64,000 bases of DNA from Helicobacter ibis (lineage in GTDB: Bacteria > Campylobacterota > Campylobacteria > Campylobacterales > Helicobacteraceae): NCBI RefSeq assembly GCF_027859255.1, contig NZ_JAQHXR010000002.1, positions 124,001 through 188,000 of the forward strand, given 5' to 3'. Position 1 is the first letter of the stretch. Each line of letters begins with the position of its first letter. The notes beneath the pieces are model-generated. The model had not been told where the DNA came from and ran no database searches. It was given only the letters and a program-made list of their open reading frames with translations. The position numbers were made by a program, and so were the translations under genes. Shown in pieces: positions 49,134-59,217 of this stretch.

Positions 49134-51692
49134 ATGATAGGCTCACTTGTAAAGAAAATTTTAAGCAGTAAAAACGACAGAATCGTAAGTCAATACAAAA
49201 AAGAAGTAAGAAAGATAAATGACTTAGAAGAGACATACCAAAAATTAAGCGATGAGGAATTAAAGCAAGAGTTTTTGAATCTAAAAAAAGAAGTCCAAGA
49301 TTCAGAAAATAAAAATGAAGCGTTTAAAAAAGCCCTACATAGGTCATTTGCAATAACAAGAGAAGCAAGTAAAAGAGTGCTAAATATGAGGCATTTTGAT
49401 GTGCAGTTAATTGGTGGTATGGTACTTAATGATGGCAAAATCGCCGAGATGAAAACAGGTGAAGGTAAAACACTAGTAGCAACACTACCAGTATGTCTAA
49501 ATGCAATGATAGGCAGTGTGCATGTAGTAACCGTAAATGACTATCTAGCACAAAGAGATTCTGATGTTATGCGACCATTGTATGAGTTTTTGGGTTATAA
49601 AGTTGGAGTGGTAGTATCAAATAAATATGATGATAATGATAGATTGATGCAATATTCTTGTGATATTGTATATGGGACAAATAATGAATTTGGCTTTGAC
49701 TATCTAAGAGATAATATGAAATATAGCTTTGATTCCAAAGTGCAAAAAAGCCATTTTTATGCAATAGTCGATGAAGTAGATTCGATTCTAATAGATGAAG
49801 CAAGGACACCACTTATAATATCAGGTCCAGCAAATAGAACACTTGATAATTATAAAATTGCCAATAATGTTGCATTGAAGTTAAAAAATGAAGAACACTA
49901 TAATGTAGATGAAAAAAATAGAACAATAATCCTAACAGAAGAAGGTATCACAGAAGCGGAAAAATTATTTAAAATAGATAATTTATACAGCATAGAAAAC
50001 TCCATTTTGGCACATCACTTAGACCAAGCGTTAAAGGCAAATTTACTATTCAAAAAAGACAAAGACTATGTATTAAGAGATGGTGAGGTTGTAATTGTAG
50101 ATGAATTTACAGGTAGGCTTAGTGAAGGTAGAAGATTTAGCGAAGGATTACATCAAGCACTAGAAGCAAAAGAAGGGGTAAAAATTAAAGAAGAATCCCA
50201 AACATTAGCAGATATAACTTACCAAAACTATTTTAGACTCTATGACAAACTAGCAGGTATGACAGGAACTGCACAAACTGAAGCTAGTGAATTTTTAGAA
50301 ATATACAACTTAGATGTTGTATCAATCCCTACAAATGTTCCAGTTGCTAGAAAAGATCTAAATGACTTAATATATAAAACAGAAAAGGAAAAATTCAAAG
50401 CCTTAGTAGATAAAATAGTAGAACTAAATAAAAAAGGACAACCAATATTAGTTGGAACTGCCTCAATAGAAAAAAGTGAAACTATACATGAGCTATTAAA
50501 AGCACATAGAATCCCGCATTCTGTGCTAAATGCAAAACATCACGCACAAGAAGCAGAAATAATCAAAGATGCAGGTAAAAAAGGAGCAGTAACAATTGCT
50601 ACAAACATGGCAGGTCGTGGTGTGGATATAAAAATAGACGATGAAGTAAAAGCTCTTGGAGGACTATATATAATAGGAACAGAAAGACATGAATCAAGAA
50701 GAATAGATAATCAACTAAGAGGTAGAAGTGGAAGACAAGGAGATCCTGGAACAAGTCAGTTTTATCTTAGCTTAGAAGATTCACTGCTCAGAATCTTTGG
50801 CAGTGATAAGATTAAAAAAATAATGGATAAGCTAGGACTAGATGAAGGAGAACACATAGAATCTGGGCTTGTTACTAGATCTGTTGAAAATGCACAAAAG
50901 AAAGTTGAAAGTATGCATTTTGAAGCAAGAAAGCATTTGCTCGAATATGATGATGTAGCAAATGAGCAAAGAAAAGCAATCTATAAAGTAAGAAATGACT
51001 TGCTAAATCCAAACCAAGATATATCACACAAAATAATAGAAAACAGACAAGAGTGTATCACAATGCTATTGCAAAAGGCAGAAATTTTTAGCGATGAAGA
51101 TAATTTAGATTCACTAATATCAATAGCATTAGATGATTTTGGCGTGTCATTAAATAAAGAAGCACTCTTAGATTCATATAAAAACAACAACTCCTTTGAG
51201 CCATACATAGAAGAAGAACTAACAAAACAATATGAATCTAAAATGCAAAACCTAGATAGCCACACAAGAGCCGAAGTAGAAAAAATAGTCTATCTACAAT
51301 CTTTAGATAATCTTTGGAGAGAGCATTTATATGTAATGGATAATCTAAAAACAGGAATCGGACTTAGAGGATATAACCAAAAAGACCCACTAACAGAATA
51401 CAAAAAAGAAAGCTATAATCTATTTGTAGAATTAGCTGCACAAATTAAATACACATCAATTAAAATGCTACAAAAAATTCAACTAAATGCAAATGTAGCT
51501 GCCAATGAAGATGAAGCAAAAAAAGCAAAAGAAAGACTAAATGAGCTAAACAAAGAGGCAAGAGAAATGAGAAATGAGCCTCTATTTAAAGCAAAACCAG
51601 TAAGAAATGAGCCATGCCCTTGTGGAAGTGGTAAAAAATATAAAAATTGTTGCGGGATTAGTGGTCCTAAAAAGGGTATGCTTGCAAAGTAA
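49134..51692 (+). CDS. secA: preprotein translocase ATPase SecA
   Basis: 852 residues. Motor of the Sec pathway. Nucleotide-binding domain 1 has [14 protein letters not shown] (Walker A) and [16 protein letters not shown] (DEAD-type box). The preprotein cross-linking domain, NBD2 ([30 protein letters not shown]), the helical wing/scaffold and a C-terminal zinc site ([13 protein letters not shown]) follow. Full length, including the SecB/ribosome-contact tail. It is followed with an 11-base overlap by the LolE-like gene, as in H. pylori. Confidence 0.98.
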   Translation: MIGSLVKKILSSKNDRIVSQYKKEVRKINDLEETYQKLSDEELKQEFLNLKKEVQDSENKNEAFKKALHRSFAITREASKRVLNMRHFDVQLIGGMVLNDGKIAEMKTGEGKTLVATLPVCLNAMIGSVHVVTVNDYLAQRDSDVMRPLYEFLGYKVGVVVSNKYDDNDRLMQYSCDIVYGTNNEFGFDYLRDNMKYSFDSKVQKSHFYAIVDEVDSILIDEARTPLIISGPANRTLDNYKIANNVALKLKNEEHYNVDEKNRTIILTEEGITEAEKLFKIDNLYSIENSILAHHLDQALKANLLFKKDKDYVLRDGEVVIVDEFTGRLSEGRRFSEGLHQALEAKEGVKIKEESQTLADITYQNYFRLYDKLAGMTGTAQTEASEFLEIYNLDVVSIPTNVPVARKDLNDLIYKTEKEKFKALVDKIVELNKKGQPILVGTASIEKSETIHELLKAHRIPHSVLNAKHHAQEAEIIKDAGKKGAVTIATNMAGRGVDIKIDDEVKALGGLYIIGTERHESRRIDNQLRGRSGRQGDPGTSQFYLSLEDSLLRIFGSDKIKKIMDKLGLDEGEHIESGLVTRSVENAQKKVESMHFEARKHLLEYDDVANEQRKAIYKVRNDLLNPNQDISHKIIENRQECITMLLQKAEIFSDEDNLDSLISIALDDFGVSLNKEALLDSYKNNNSFEPYIEEELTKQYESKMQNLDSHTRAEVEKIVYLQSLDNLWREHLYVMDNLKTGIGLRGYNQKDPLTEYKKESYNLFVELAAQIKYTSIKMLQKIQLNANVAANEDEAKKAKERLNELNKEAREMRNEPLFKAKPVRNEPCPCGSGKKYKNCCGISGPKKGMLAK

Positions 51693-52908
51693 TATAGCAC
51701 CATTTTTAGTAAGAAGATATTTAAGATTCAACAAATCCCAACCATTCATATCAATAGCTGCTATTCTTGCATTTTTAGGAGTATGCGTTGGGGTTATGGT
51801 GCTAATAGTTGCTATGGCATTAATGAATGGGTTTGATAAAGAATTCCAAAGAAAACTCTTTATAATGAATTACCCAATTACCATGATTGGGTTTGATATA
51901 AATAAACACACACTAGAAGATTTACAACAAAATTTCCCACATCTAAAAGCAAGTCCTTTTATACAAACACAAGCAATTTCAAAATCACAAAACACACTAG
52001 AGGGCGGTATTATCTTTGGGATTGATTATGAATTAGAATCACAAATTAATCCTGTTTTTAAAGAAGCACTAGAAAATACAAAAAGCTTTTATAAAAAAAA
52101 CTATAACGAAGAGTATAAACAAGGAACTTTTGATGTAATAATTGGGCAGAATCTAGCCAACTTATACAATCTAAATTATCAATCAAATTTGCTACTAATT
52201 TTTACAAACTTAACACCAAATGCAATAACACTCGCACCAAGTATGAAAAACTTTAAAGTCAATGGTTTTTTTAGCTCGGGGCTTATAGCATATGATAAGG
52301 GCTATATATATACAAGCCTACAATCCCTTAGAATCCTAAAAAGCATGAAAGAAGATTCTTATGATGGAATCCACATATACTCTGATAATCCACAAAAAGA
52401 CATAATAAAACTAAAAGAAACATATGTGGATAAAAGAATAGTAGGTTGGTGGGAGCAAAATGGAAACTTCTTTGCAGCATTAGAATTAGAAAAAAGAACT
52501 CTTTTTATAGTGCTTATGCTAATAATTTTGGTCGCTTCTTTAAATATCATAAGCTCACTTTTAATGACAATTATGAATCGCAGAAAAGAAATAGCACTGC
52601 TTCTAACAATGGGTGCTTCACCAAGAGAAATTAAAAAAACATTTCTATATCTTGGTAATTTAATAGGTATAAGCGGGATTATTTGCGGTTGTATCCTAGC
52701 TGCTATTGCATTATTCTTGCTATCTCATTTTCCAATTATATCCTTACCTGCTGATGTATATGGTAGCTCAAAATTACCTTTAGAATTATCTATATTTGAC
52801 TTATGCTCCATATTATTTGGCTCATTATTAATAGTTTTTTTCTCATCATACTATCCGGCTAAAAAGGCGACAGAGGTGGATTGTTTGCAAGTTTTACGAA
52901 ATGAGTAA
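51682..52908 (+). CDS. LolC/LolE-like lipoprotein-releasing ABC permease
   Basis: About 408 residues. One N-terminal helix ([26 protein letters not shown] region), a large periplasmic domain, then three C-terminal helices with an FtsX domain ([24 protein letters not shown]). It would extract lipoproteins from the inner membrane together with LolD. The open frame runs back into secA, but the start is best placed at TTG 51682: AAAAAGGG lies five bases upstream and the N-terminus then reads [14 protein letters not shown], as expected for LolC/E. No ATG suits. Confidence 0.88.
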   Translation: MQSNIAPFLVRRYLRFNKSQPFISIAAILAFLGVCVGVMVLIVAMALMNGFDKEFQRKLFIMNYPITMIGFDINKHTLEDLQQNFPHLKASPFIQTQAISKSQNTLEGGIIFGIDYELESQINPVFKEALENTKSFYKKNYNEEYKQGTFDVIIGQNLANLYNLNYQSNLLLIFTNLTPNAITLAPSMKNFKVNGFFSSGLIAYDKGYIYTSLQSLRILKSMKEDSYDGIHIYSDNPQKDIIKLKETYVDKRIVGWWEQNGNFFAALELEKRTLFIVLMLIILVASLNIISSLLMTIMNRRKEIALLLTMGASPREIKKTFLYLGNLIGISGIICGCILAAIALFLLSHFPIISLPADVYGSSKLPLELSIFDLCSILFGSLLIVFFSSYYPAKKATEVDCLQVLRNE

Positions 52909-53758
52909 ATTTGAAAAAATTTTTGTAGAGATTACAAATTTCTGTGGGCTATCGTGCAAATTTTGCACCCCTAAGAAGAGTAATGACAAAATGCCTCTTT
53001 TGCTATTTGAAAAAATATGCAATGATATATATCCACACACAAAACTTTGTGCTTTACACATTCTAGGAGACCCGCTAAGCTTAGATAACATAGAAGAATA
53101 TATAAAAATAGCAAAAAACAAAAACCTAAATTTAGAAATAACAAGCAGTGGTTTTTATTTAGATACCCACACCCAAAATATTCTCTTAAAATACAACAAC
53201 ATAAAGCAAATAAACATATCCCTAACAAGTGCCATATATCAAAATAAAGATATAAATTTAGATTCTTATTTTCAAAATATATTCTCACTATGTGCAAAAC
53301 ATAAAGAGTTAAAAAGTGAGACTTTTATAAATTTACGACTATGGAATTTAGATTCAAACTTTAAAGCACCAGATATAAATCAAACCATATACAAGATACT
53401 AGAAGAACACTTTAAAATTCGCATACACAACCATAAAACAAAATTATCATACAAGATTCATCTAATACAAAAGTCATTTTTTTCTTGGGAATTTAAAGAC
53501 AAAGAACAACTTCATGGTAAATGCTATGGCACAATCTCTCAATTAGGAATCTTAACTAGCGGAGTTGTTGTTCCATGCTGCTTTTGCACAAAGGGAGAAA
53601 TAAACTTAGGAGACATAGGCAAAAATAGTCTCCTAGATATAATAAACAACCAAAAAACACAAAAAATCAAACAAGGATTCTTAAATAATTTAAGAGTTGA
53701 ATCCATATGTCAAAAGTGTAGCTACCCTAATTATATTTCTAATGTAAAAAATGCCTAA
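52901..53758 (+). CDS. radical SAM protein with a short SPASM-like C-terminus, substrate unknown
   Basis: 285 residues. The 4Fe-4S/SAM motif Cys15-x3-Cys19-x2-Cys22 is in [15 protein letters not shown], followed by LHILGDPLS, the GGE-like strand, at about 49-57. The C-terminal part has [18 protein letters not shown] and CQKCSYP, which resembles a shortened SPASM/Twitch auxiliary-cluster domain. Such enzymes often modify peptides or small metabolites; no target is visible. It overlaps the LolE-like gene by 8 bases and converges on purH with a 20-base 3' overlap. Confidence 0.85.
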   Translation: MSKFEKIFVEITNFCGLSCKFCTPKKSNDKMPLLLFEKICNDIYPHTKLCALHILGDPLSLDNIEEYIKIAKNKNLNLEITSSGFYLDTHTQNILLKYNNIKQINISLTSAIYQNKDINLDSYFQNIFSLCAKHKELKSETFINLRLWNLDSNFKAPDINQTIYKILEEHFKIRIHNHKTKLSYKIHLIQKSFFSWEFKDKEQLHGKCYGTISQLGILTSGVVVPCCFCTKGEINLGDIGKNSLLDIINNQKTQKIKQGFLNNLRVESICQKCSYPNYISNVKNA

Positions 53759-55271
53759 CGCCAGTGAAATAAAGTGAGATTCCAAGCTCATTTGCACATT
53801 CTATTACTTCATTATCCCTAATGCTACCACCTGGCTCAATAATAGCACTAACTCCAACCTTATGAGCTTCTTCAATGCTATCTTTAAAAGGAAAAAATGC
53901 TTCACTTGCTAACACACAACCTTTTAAATCTAATCCCATATCCTTAGCCTTATTTATAGCACTCTTTGCTGCATCTACACGACTTGTCATACCCATTCCA
54001 ACTGCTACCATAGCACTATTTTTCACATATACAACACAATTTGACTTAACTAAAGACGCAACTTTATATGCAATCTCTAAATCTCTTTTTTGCTCACAAG
54101 TTGCTTCTATATTTCCCATACACTTCGCATCTCTTACTTCGTTTTCACCAACACTATCGCTATTTTGAAGCAAGAATCCACCATCAATATGTTTAAAATC
54201 ATAACTATCTTTAGGGAAGTCTAAATACTCTCCACCACATACAAAAATCTTTATCTTTTTTTTACTCTCAAACACCCTTAAAGCCTCATCTGTAATGCTT
54301 GGTGCAACTAGCACCTCTATAAAAATCTTATTTATCTCTTCTGCTAGGGCTTTATCTATATTGCCATTTATTGCCACCACTCCACCATAAGCAGATACAC
54401 TATCGCATTTTAGAGCTTCTACATAAGATGTAAGCAGGTTTTCTTTTATTGCAAACCCACAAGGATTCCCATGCTTTACAATGCACACTGCTGGGACTTT
54501 TCCAAAACTTGAAGCAATCTTTACAGCACTATTTATATCAGTTAGGTTATTGAAGCTAATCTCACCCTTTAGCGTTTCAAATCTCTTAGAATAAAAATCA
54601 CCAAATTCATAATAAGCACCTTTTTGATGAGGATTCTCACCATATCTTGTAGGAGATACCAAATTACCATAGATAAAATGCTTATCTCCAAACCCTACAT
54701 TAAATCTCTCATTCATATAATTTGCAATCATACAATCATAACTTGCCGTATGCTCATATGCTTTTATCATTAATTTTTGTCGTAATTCTAATGTATTTTG
54801 ATTGTTTTTTATCGCATTAAGAACCAAGCTATAATCCAAAGTATCAGTTACAATCATTACATCTTTGAAATTCTTTGCCGCTGCTCTAACCATAGATGGA
54901 CCACCAATATCTATATTTTCGATAATCTCATCAAAATCATCTGTTCTTTGTATTGTTTCTTTGAATGGATAAAGATTCACGCATACTAAATTTATATCTT
55001 TAATTTCAAATTTTTTGGCTACTTCTACATCTTCTTTATTATCCCTTCTATGCAAGATTCCGCCGTGAATCTTAGGGTGAAGCGTCTTTACTCTTCCATC
55101 GAACATCTCAACACTGCTAGTATAAGCACTAACATCAATGGCATTAATTCCATTGTCTTGCAAATGCTTTAAAGTCCCGCCAGTAGATAGAATCTCATAT
55201 CCACACTCCAATAATCCCCTAGCAAATTCTAATATCCCACTTTTATCACTAACACTAATTAACGCTGTCAT
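53739..55271 (-). CDS. purH: bifunctional AICAR transformylase / IMP cyclohydrolase
   Basis: 510 residues. Last two steps of de novo IMP synthesis. The N-terminal IMP cyclohydrolase (MGS-like) domain includes [22 protein letters not shown] and [14 protein letters not shown]. The C-terminal transformylase has [22 protein letters not shown] and [16 protein letters not shown]. pylori lacks this pathway, so its presence with purL is a useful species marker. Convergent 3' overlap with the radical SAM gene. Confidence 0.98.
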   Translation of the reverse strand: MTALISVSDKSGILEFARGLLECGYEILSTGGTLKHLQDNGINAIDVSAYTSSVEMFDGRVKTLHPKIHGGILHRRDNKEDVEVAKKFEIKDINLVCVNLYPFKETIQRTDDFDEIIENIDIGGPSMVRAAAKNFKDVMIVTDTLDYSLVLNAIKNNQNTLELRQKLMIKAYEHTASYDCMIANYMNERFNVGFGDKHFIYGNLVSPTRYGENPHQKGAYYEFGDFYSKRFETLKGEISFNNLTDINSAVKIASSFGKVPAVCIVKHGNPCGFAIKENLLTSYVEALKCDSVSAYGGVVAINGNIDKALAEEINKIFIEVLVAPSITDEALRVFESKKKIKIFVCGGEYLDFPKDSYDFKHIDGGFLLQNSDSVGENEVRDAKCMGNIEATCEQKRDLEIAYKVASLVKSNCVVYVKNSAMVAVGMGMTSRVDAAKSAINKAKDMGLDLKGCVLASEAFFPFKDSIEEAHKVGVSAIIEPGGSIRDNEVIECANELGISLYFTGVRHFLH

Positions 55272-55280
55272 TCCATCTCC

Positions 55281-56348
55281 TTAATTTCTTAATAATTTAT
55301 TATAAAAATAACAACTGCACAAAAACAATATAAACATAGGTAGCAATATACTAAACTCTGGTGCTAAAAATCCACTCATAGAAAGCCTAGAAAAGCTAAA
55401 AAATATCCCCCATAACATAAGCACACATAAAATCATAATAAATCCTACAAAACCTAATGAAACATATCTATTAGAATTTGGCGTAAAATTTGATAGACAT
55501 ACCATAGCTAATGGTGCAAAAAATGGAAAAAACAAAAGATAATAAAGCGAACCACGCAATTTATCAATATTCACGCCTTGTGTTTTTAGTAATTCTATAG
55601 CCTCATAAGCATCGACTATAGATACACTACCATGCTTTTCATAAATATTATCAAGTATTTTTGGTTTGAACTTATTTAGGGTTTTAAAATTCTCTTCATA
55701 GCTTACTTGCAGAGGTTTATTATGCGATACATCATCATCTATTGTAGTTATCTTAGCACTATCCAATATCCAATCTACACCATCAAATCTAGCTTCTTTA
55801 GATTCAATAATACGCCTTATAGTTACATTATCTCTCATTTCATATATTTTGACATTAGAGGCACTTTGCAAAAGTGGAAAAATCTTTTCAAAATATATAT
55901 AGTTATTATTATATTTTACAAACAAATCCTTCTTAAAACTACTTATAAAGCCCTGCTCTACTATTAAGTCCATTTTTTCTCTAGCATATGCAAATGAAGT
56001 TGTATTTAACAAAATATAAAAAATAGTAATTAAAAAACTAATTGCAAATATTGGATTAAAAATTCTAGCCTTTGAATATCCAAGAGATAAAAAAGCAGTA
56101 AATTGTGAACTCTTCAATAAAACTATAATAAATACTATCTGTGATAACACCAAAGATAATGGCAAAATAAAATTACTAGCATATATAAAACTATAAAACA
56201 AAAGTAATACAACCAAATTTGCAGAATCTGGCATTGAATCTAAATATTTCACAAAATCAATAAGAACAAAAAAACACTCTAAAGATACAAAAACTATCAA
56301 AAATGACTTCAAGTACAAAAAACTAATATATCTTGTAAATAAACTCAT
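55281..56348 (-). CDS. LptF/LptG-family LPS transport permease
   Basis: 355 residues. Three N-terminal and three C-terminal membrane helices around a periplasmic beta-jellyroll-like domain (about 125-255), as in YjgP/YjgQ. Part of the LptB2FG transporter that extracts LPS from the inner membrane. Whether it is F or G cannot be decided from sequence alone. ATG at 56348 overlaps the pth end by four bases, the same order as in H. pylori. Confidence 0.88.
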   Translation of the reverse strand: MSLFTRYISFLYLKSFLIVFVSLECFFVLIDFVKYLDSMPDSANLVVLLLFYSFIYASNFILPLSLVLSQIVFIIVLLKSSQFTAFLSLGYSKARIFNPIFAISFLITIFYILLNTTSFAYAREKMDLIVEQGFISSFKKDLFVKYNNNYIYFEKIFPLLQSASNVKIYEMRDNVTIRRIIESKEARFDGVDWILDSAKITTIDDDVSHNKPLQVSYEENFKTLNKFKPKILDNIYEKHGSVSIVDAYEAIELLKTQGVNIDKLRGSLYYLLFFPFFAPLAMVCLSNFTPNSNRYVSLGFVGFIMILCVLMLWGIFFSFSRLSMSGFLAPEFSILLPMFILFLCSCYFYNKLLRN

Positions 56349-56911
56349 ACTATCTCTTTTAAAGAATATTTTGACGATATTTTATTTAGCTCTATAAAAC
56401 TATCTAATTTTGCAATCTCCAAAGCAGCATTAGCACAATGTTTTATTAAAGATTCATTATACTTTATCTCATCGGTTGTAAAATCACTTAAAACATATGA
56501 AGCTACTTGTTCTTTTAACTCTGGCTTACCTATTCCATATCTAATTCTACAGTATTCATTACCACACATAGAATCTATAGACCTTAGCCCATTATGACCA
56601 CCGCTACCGCCACCAACTTTGAATCTCACAGCACCAAACTTTAAATCCAAATCATCATGTATAACTAAAAAACTAGAAACATTATAAAAATTTATAACAG
56701 ATAAAACTGATTTACCAGATAGATTCATAAAAGTAGAGGGCTTTAACAAGAGTAAATCATTCTTCTTGTATAGCTCACCGCTAAAATCTTTATTGCTTTG
56801 AAGACTAGCCTCCAAAAAGGAGACTAAAAAATCCACAACCATAAAACCTATGTTGTGGCGATTATTTTTATATTTATTGCCCGGATTTCCCAAACCAACT
56901 ATTAAAAACAT
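56345..56911 (-). CDS. pth: peptidyl-tRNA hydrolase
   Basis: 188 residues. Releases tRNA from peptidyl-tRNA that drops off ribosomes. Motifs are GLGNPGNKYKNNRHNIGFM with the catalytic histidine, KPSTFMNLSGKSV, HDDLDLKFG and GGSGGHNGLRSI. The start ATG directly follows the rplY stop, so the two are co-expressed. Confidence 0.97.
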   Translation of the reverse strand: MFLIVGLGNPGNKYKNNRHNIGFMVVDFLVSFLEASLQSNKDFSGELYKKNDLLLLKPSTFMNLSGKSVLSVINFYNVSSFLVIHDDLDLKFGAVRFKVGGGSGGHNGLRSIDSMCGNEYCRIRYGIGKPELKEQVASYVLSDFTTDEIKYNESLIKHCANAALEIAKLDSFIELNKISSKYSLKEIV

Positions 56912-57448
56912 TTAGCGAGATTTGATAACACCAACAATTGCAACATCATCTCTCTCAACAATTTTTACTCCATCATTTTTAGGTAAATCTCTAACAAGCA
57001 CAACATCACCAACATCTAAATTGCTAACATCAATTTCATAATCTTTTGGTAATTTTTCAGGAGCTGCTTTAACCTTAATCCTCTTTTTAGACATCATTAA
57101 AACACCCTTATTTTTTAATCCCTTAGGAGTTCCAACGCATCTAACTTTAACAGAATATTTAGCCTCAATGCCATTTTGAGCTAACATTAAATCAACATGG
57201 ATAATATCGCTAGTAATAGGATCTTTTTGATATTCTTGAATTACAACTGGATACTGCTTGGAGCCAACTTCAACATTAAATATCAAATCAGTCTTATTCT
57301 TAACTTCTCTTATAAATTCATTTCTTTTAAAAGCACAATGAATATTTTCCTTACCCTTACCATAGATATTGGCAATTAGATAACCATTTTTTCTTAACTG
57401 CTTAACTTCAGCTTTAGAAATACTCTCTCTAATTATTCCACTTAACAT
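56912..57448 (-). CDS. rplY: 50S ribosomal protein L25 (general stress protein Ctc type)
   Basis: 178 residues, the long CTC/TL5 form. The N-terminal 5S-rRNA-binding domain is about 1-90 and the C-terminal beta domain about 90-178 (IDVSNLDVGDVVLVRDL). First gene of the rplY-pth-lptF/G group, with a clear extended -10 upstream. Confidence 0.95.
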   Translation of the reverse strand: MLSGIIRESISKAEVKQLRKNGYLIANIYGKGKENIHCAFKRNEFIREVKNKTDLIFNVEVGSKQYPVVIQEYQKDPITSDIIHVDLMLAQNGIEAKYSVKVRCVGTPKGLKNKGVLMMSKKRIKVKAAPEKLPKDYEIDVSNLDVGDVVLVRDLPKNDGVKIVERDDVAIVGVIKSR

Positions 57449-57482
57449 TTCTTAATCCTTAAAAAACAAAATAAAAGCTTTA

Positions 57483-57488
57483 ATTATA
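57483..57488 (-). promoter_or_regulatory. extended -10 promoter of rplY-pth-lptF/G
   Basis: TATAAT on the minus strand preceded by TGG (TG-N extended -10 form), 35 bases before the rplY start. No convincing -35, as is common for the housekeeping sigma factor in this class. Confidence 0.55.
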
Positions 57489-57553
57489 CCACCCTTTTAT
57501 TGAAACCTACTTTAAAGTTCACATCTAATAATAAGGCAAGATTCATTGCTAAT

Positions 57554-58573
57554 TTATTTTAACGAATCTAATATCTTAGAAAAAGCCACCTTAAAATCAC
57601 TCAAGCCCTGCTCTAGTAATTCTTGCGATACAGATTCTAGGTTAATTCCTGCGTTTTTAACTAATTTAAAATAATCATCAAGTTCTGTATCATCTGGCAG
57701 ATAAGCACCATTTTCTATAAGCGATTGCAGAGATTTTCTAGCTTGCATAAAAGCCTTGATTGTATTTAATGGTGCAGTATTTATCGTGTATGGATAGTAT
57801 AATTCTTCTACATAATAGCTTGGTTCTAAAGTATCATCTTTAACACCAGTGCTTGCAAATAGTGCCCGAACAGCAGGCAATGAATACTTATCTATTATTT
57901 TATATAGCTTTTGTGCATTTTTAACCCCAAGAGTAGCATTAGCAATTCCTGCATTCTTTAAAATCTCATCACATTTCCTATCAAACCTAGATACAAATAT
58001 GCTAATAACAGCCCTTGGTAATTCTCCTATATCCTTTTTATAATCTCTTTTTAATGTTTCATATCCTGCTTTTAGAGATTCCATACATTCTATTACTTGA
58101 CTTTCTGAAAATACAAGAGTGATATTTACTGGTATTCCTTTACTTATTAGCTTCTCTATTGCTACATATCCAGCCTTTGTAGCAGGGACTTTTATCATTA
58201 CATTAGGATAGCCAATCTCCTTGTATAATCTCTCACCCTCTCTTATAGTTCCCTCTGCATCATCGCATAGGTTTGGATCTACTTCTATGCTTACATACCC
58301 ATTGTTTATATCTTTATTATACATAGGAAGCATGATTTCTGCCGCTCTTTGTATATCTCTTTTTGCTATAGATTCATATATTTCCTTTGGCTCTTGTGTA
58401 GCTATTTCTTTCTTTTGAGATTCATAGCTTTTATTTAACAATGCTTGTTGAAAAATAGCAGGATTACTAGTAACCCCATTTATAATCCCACTTTCAATTA
58501 ATTCTATAAACTCTCCCTCTAAAAAGTCTCTCTCTACAAAATCACACCACAAAGAAAATGAAATATTTGACAT
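57554..58573 (-). CDS. tal: transaldolase
   Basis: 339 residues, the long transaldolase subfamily found in Helicobacter and Actinobacteria. Transfers a dihydroxyacetone unit in the pentose phosphate pathway. NGVTSNPAIFQQAL is near the N-terminus. The Schiff-base lysine lies in NVMIKVPATKAGY, then IPVNITLVFS and VISIFVSRFDRKCDE. Followed 9 bases before by serB in transcription order, so tal ends the ppsA-serB-tal group. Confidence 0.96.
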   Translation of the reverse strand: MSNISFSLWCDFVERDFLEGEFIELIESGIINGVTSNPAIFQQALLNKSYESQKKEIATQEPKEIYESIAKRDIQRAAEIMLPMYNKDINNGYVSIEVDPNLCDDAEGTIREGERLYKEIGYPNVMIKVPATKAGYVAIEKLISKGIPVNITLVFSESQVIECMESLKAGYETLKRDYKKDIGELPRAVISIFVSRFDRKCDEILKNAGIANATLGVKNAQKLYKIIDKYSLPAVRALFASTGVKDDTLEPSYYVEELYYPYTINTAPLNTIKAFMQARKSLQSLIENGAYLPDDTELDDYFKLVKNAGINLESVSQELLEQGLSDFKVAFSKILDSLK

Positions 58574-58582
58574 AACAAACCC

Positions 58583-59203
58583 TTAAATATATTTTTTTAT
58601 CAAAGACAGATCTTTTGTATCAATTACGATATTAGCAGCAGACCTTAATTTTTCCTTCGCACAAAATGCAACTTTTTTAGCAGAATGATAGAACATAGAT
58701 AAATCATTTGCACCATCGCCAACCGCTATTGTATCTTCATATGATACACCAAGTAGTTGTTGAATCTTCTCTAACATTCTACCTTTAGAATAAGAAAACA
58801 TCATCTCTCCACCAACAGACCCAGTTAAGATTCCATTTGCATGATGAAGAGTGTTGCTAAAGTGCATATCATATCCAAGTGCCTCTTTACCAGCACTAAC
58901 CCCCTCATCAAATCCACCGCTAAAGACAACAACCTTATAATCTCTTTCCTTTAGAAACTCTATTATTTCCTTTGCACCTTTGTTATACACTAGCTTTGAG
59001 CATACAGAATGAACATCTCCTAAAGACATGCCTTTTAGCGTTGCAACTCTTTTTTTAAGGCTATGATAAAAATCAAGCTTACCTTCCATTGCTTCTTTTG
59101 TAATAGCACTAACTTCAGCTTCCCTTCCATAAGCTTTAGCTAACAAATTTATAGTCTCGCCGTCCATTAATGTAGAATCAAAATCAAATACTGCAAGTTT
59201 CAA
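58583..59203 (-). CDS. serB: phosphoserine phosphatase
   Basis: 206 residues, HAD superfamily. Last step of serine synthesis. The nucleophile motif is FDFDSTLMDGE (Asp7, Asp9), motif II VFSGGFDEGV, and motif III/IV IAVGDGANDLSMF. The start is TTG at 59203: the protein begins MKLAVFDFDS, AGGGG lies six bases upstream, and no ATG fits. It begins 14 bases after the ppsA stop. Confidence 0.94.
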   Translation of the reverse strand: MKLAVFDFDSTLMDGETINLLAKAYGREAEVSAITKEAMEGKLDFYHSLKKRVATLKGMSLGDVHSVCSKLVYNKGAKEIIEFLKERDYKVVVFSGGFDEGVSAGKEALGYDMHFSNTLHHANGILTGSVGGEMMFSYSKGRMLEKIQQLLGVSYEDTIAVGDGANDLSMFYHSAKKVAFCAKEKLRSAANIVIDTKDLSLIKKYI

Positions 59204-59217
59204 ACAATACCCCTAAA

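Noticed and set aside
51607-51681. Long N-terminal extension of the LolE-like protein inside secA
   Set aside because: The extra residues are the secA zinc-motif region read out of frame; the TTG at 51682 with AAAAAGGG gives the family-like N-terminus.
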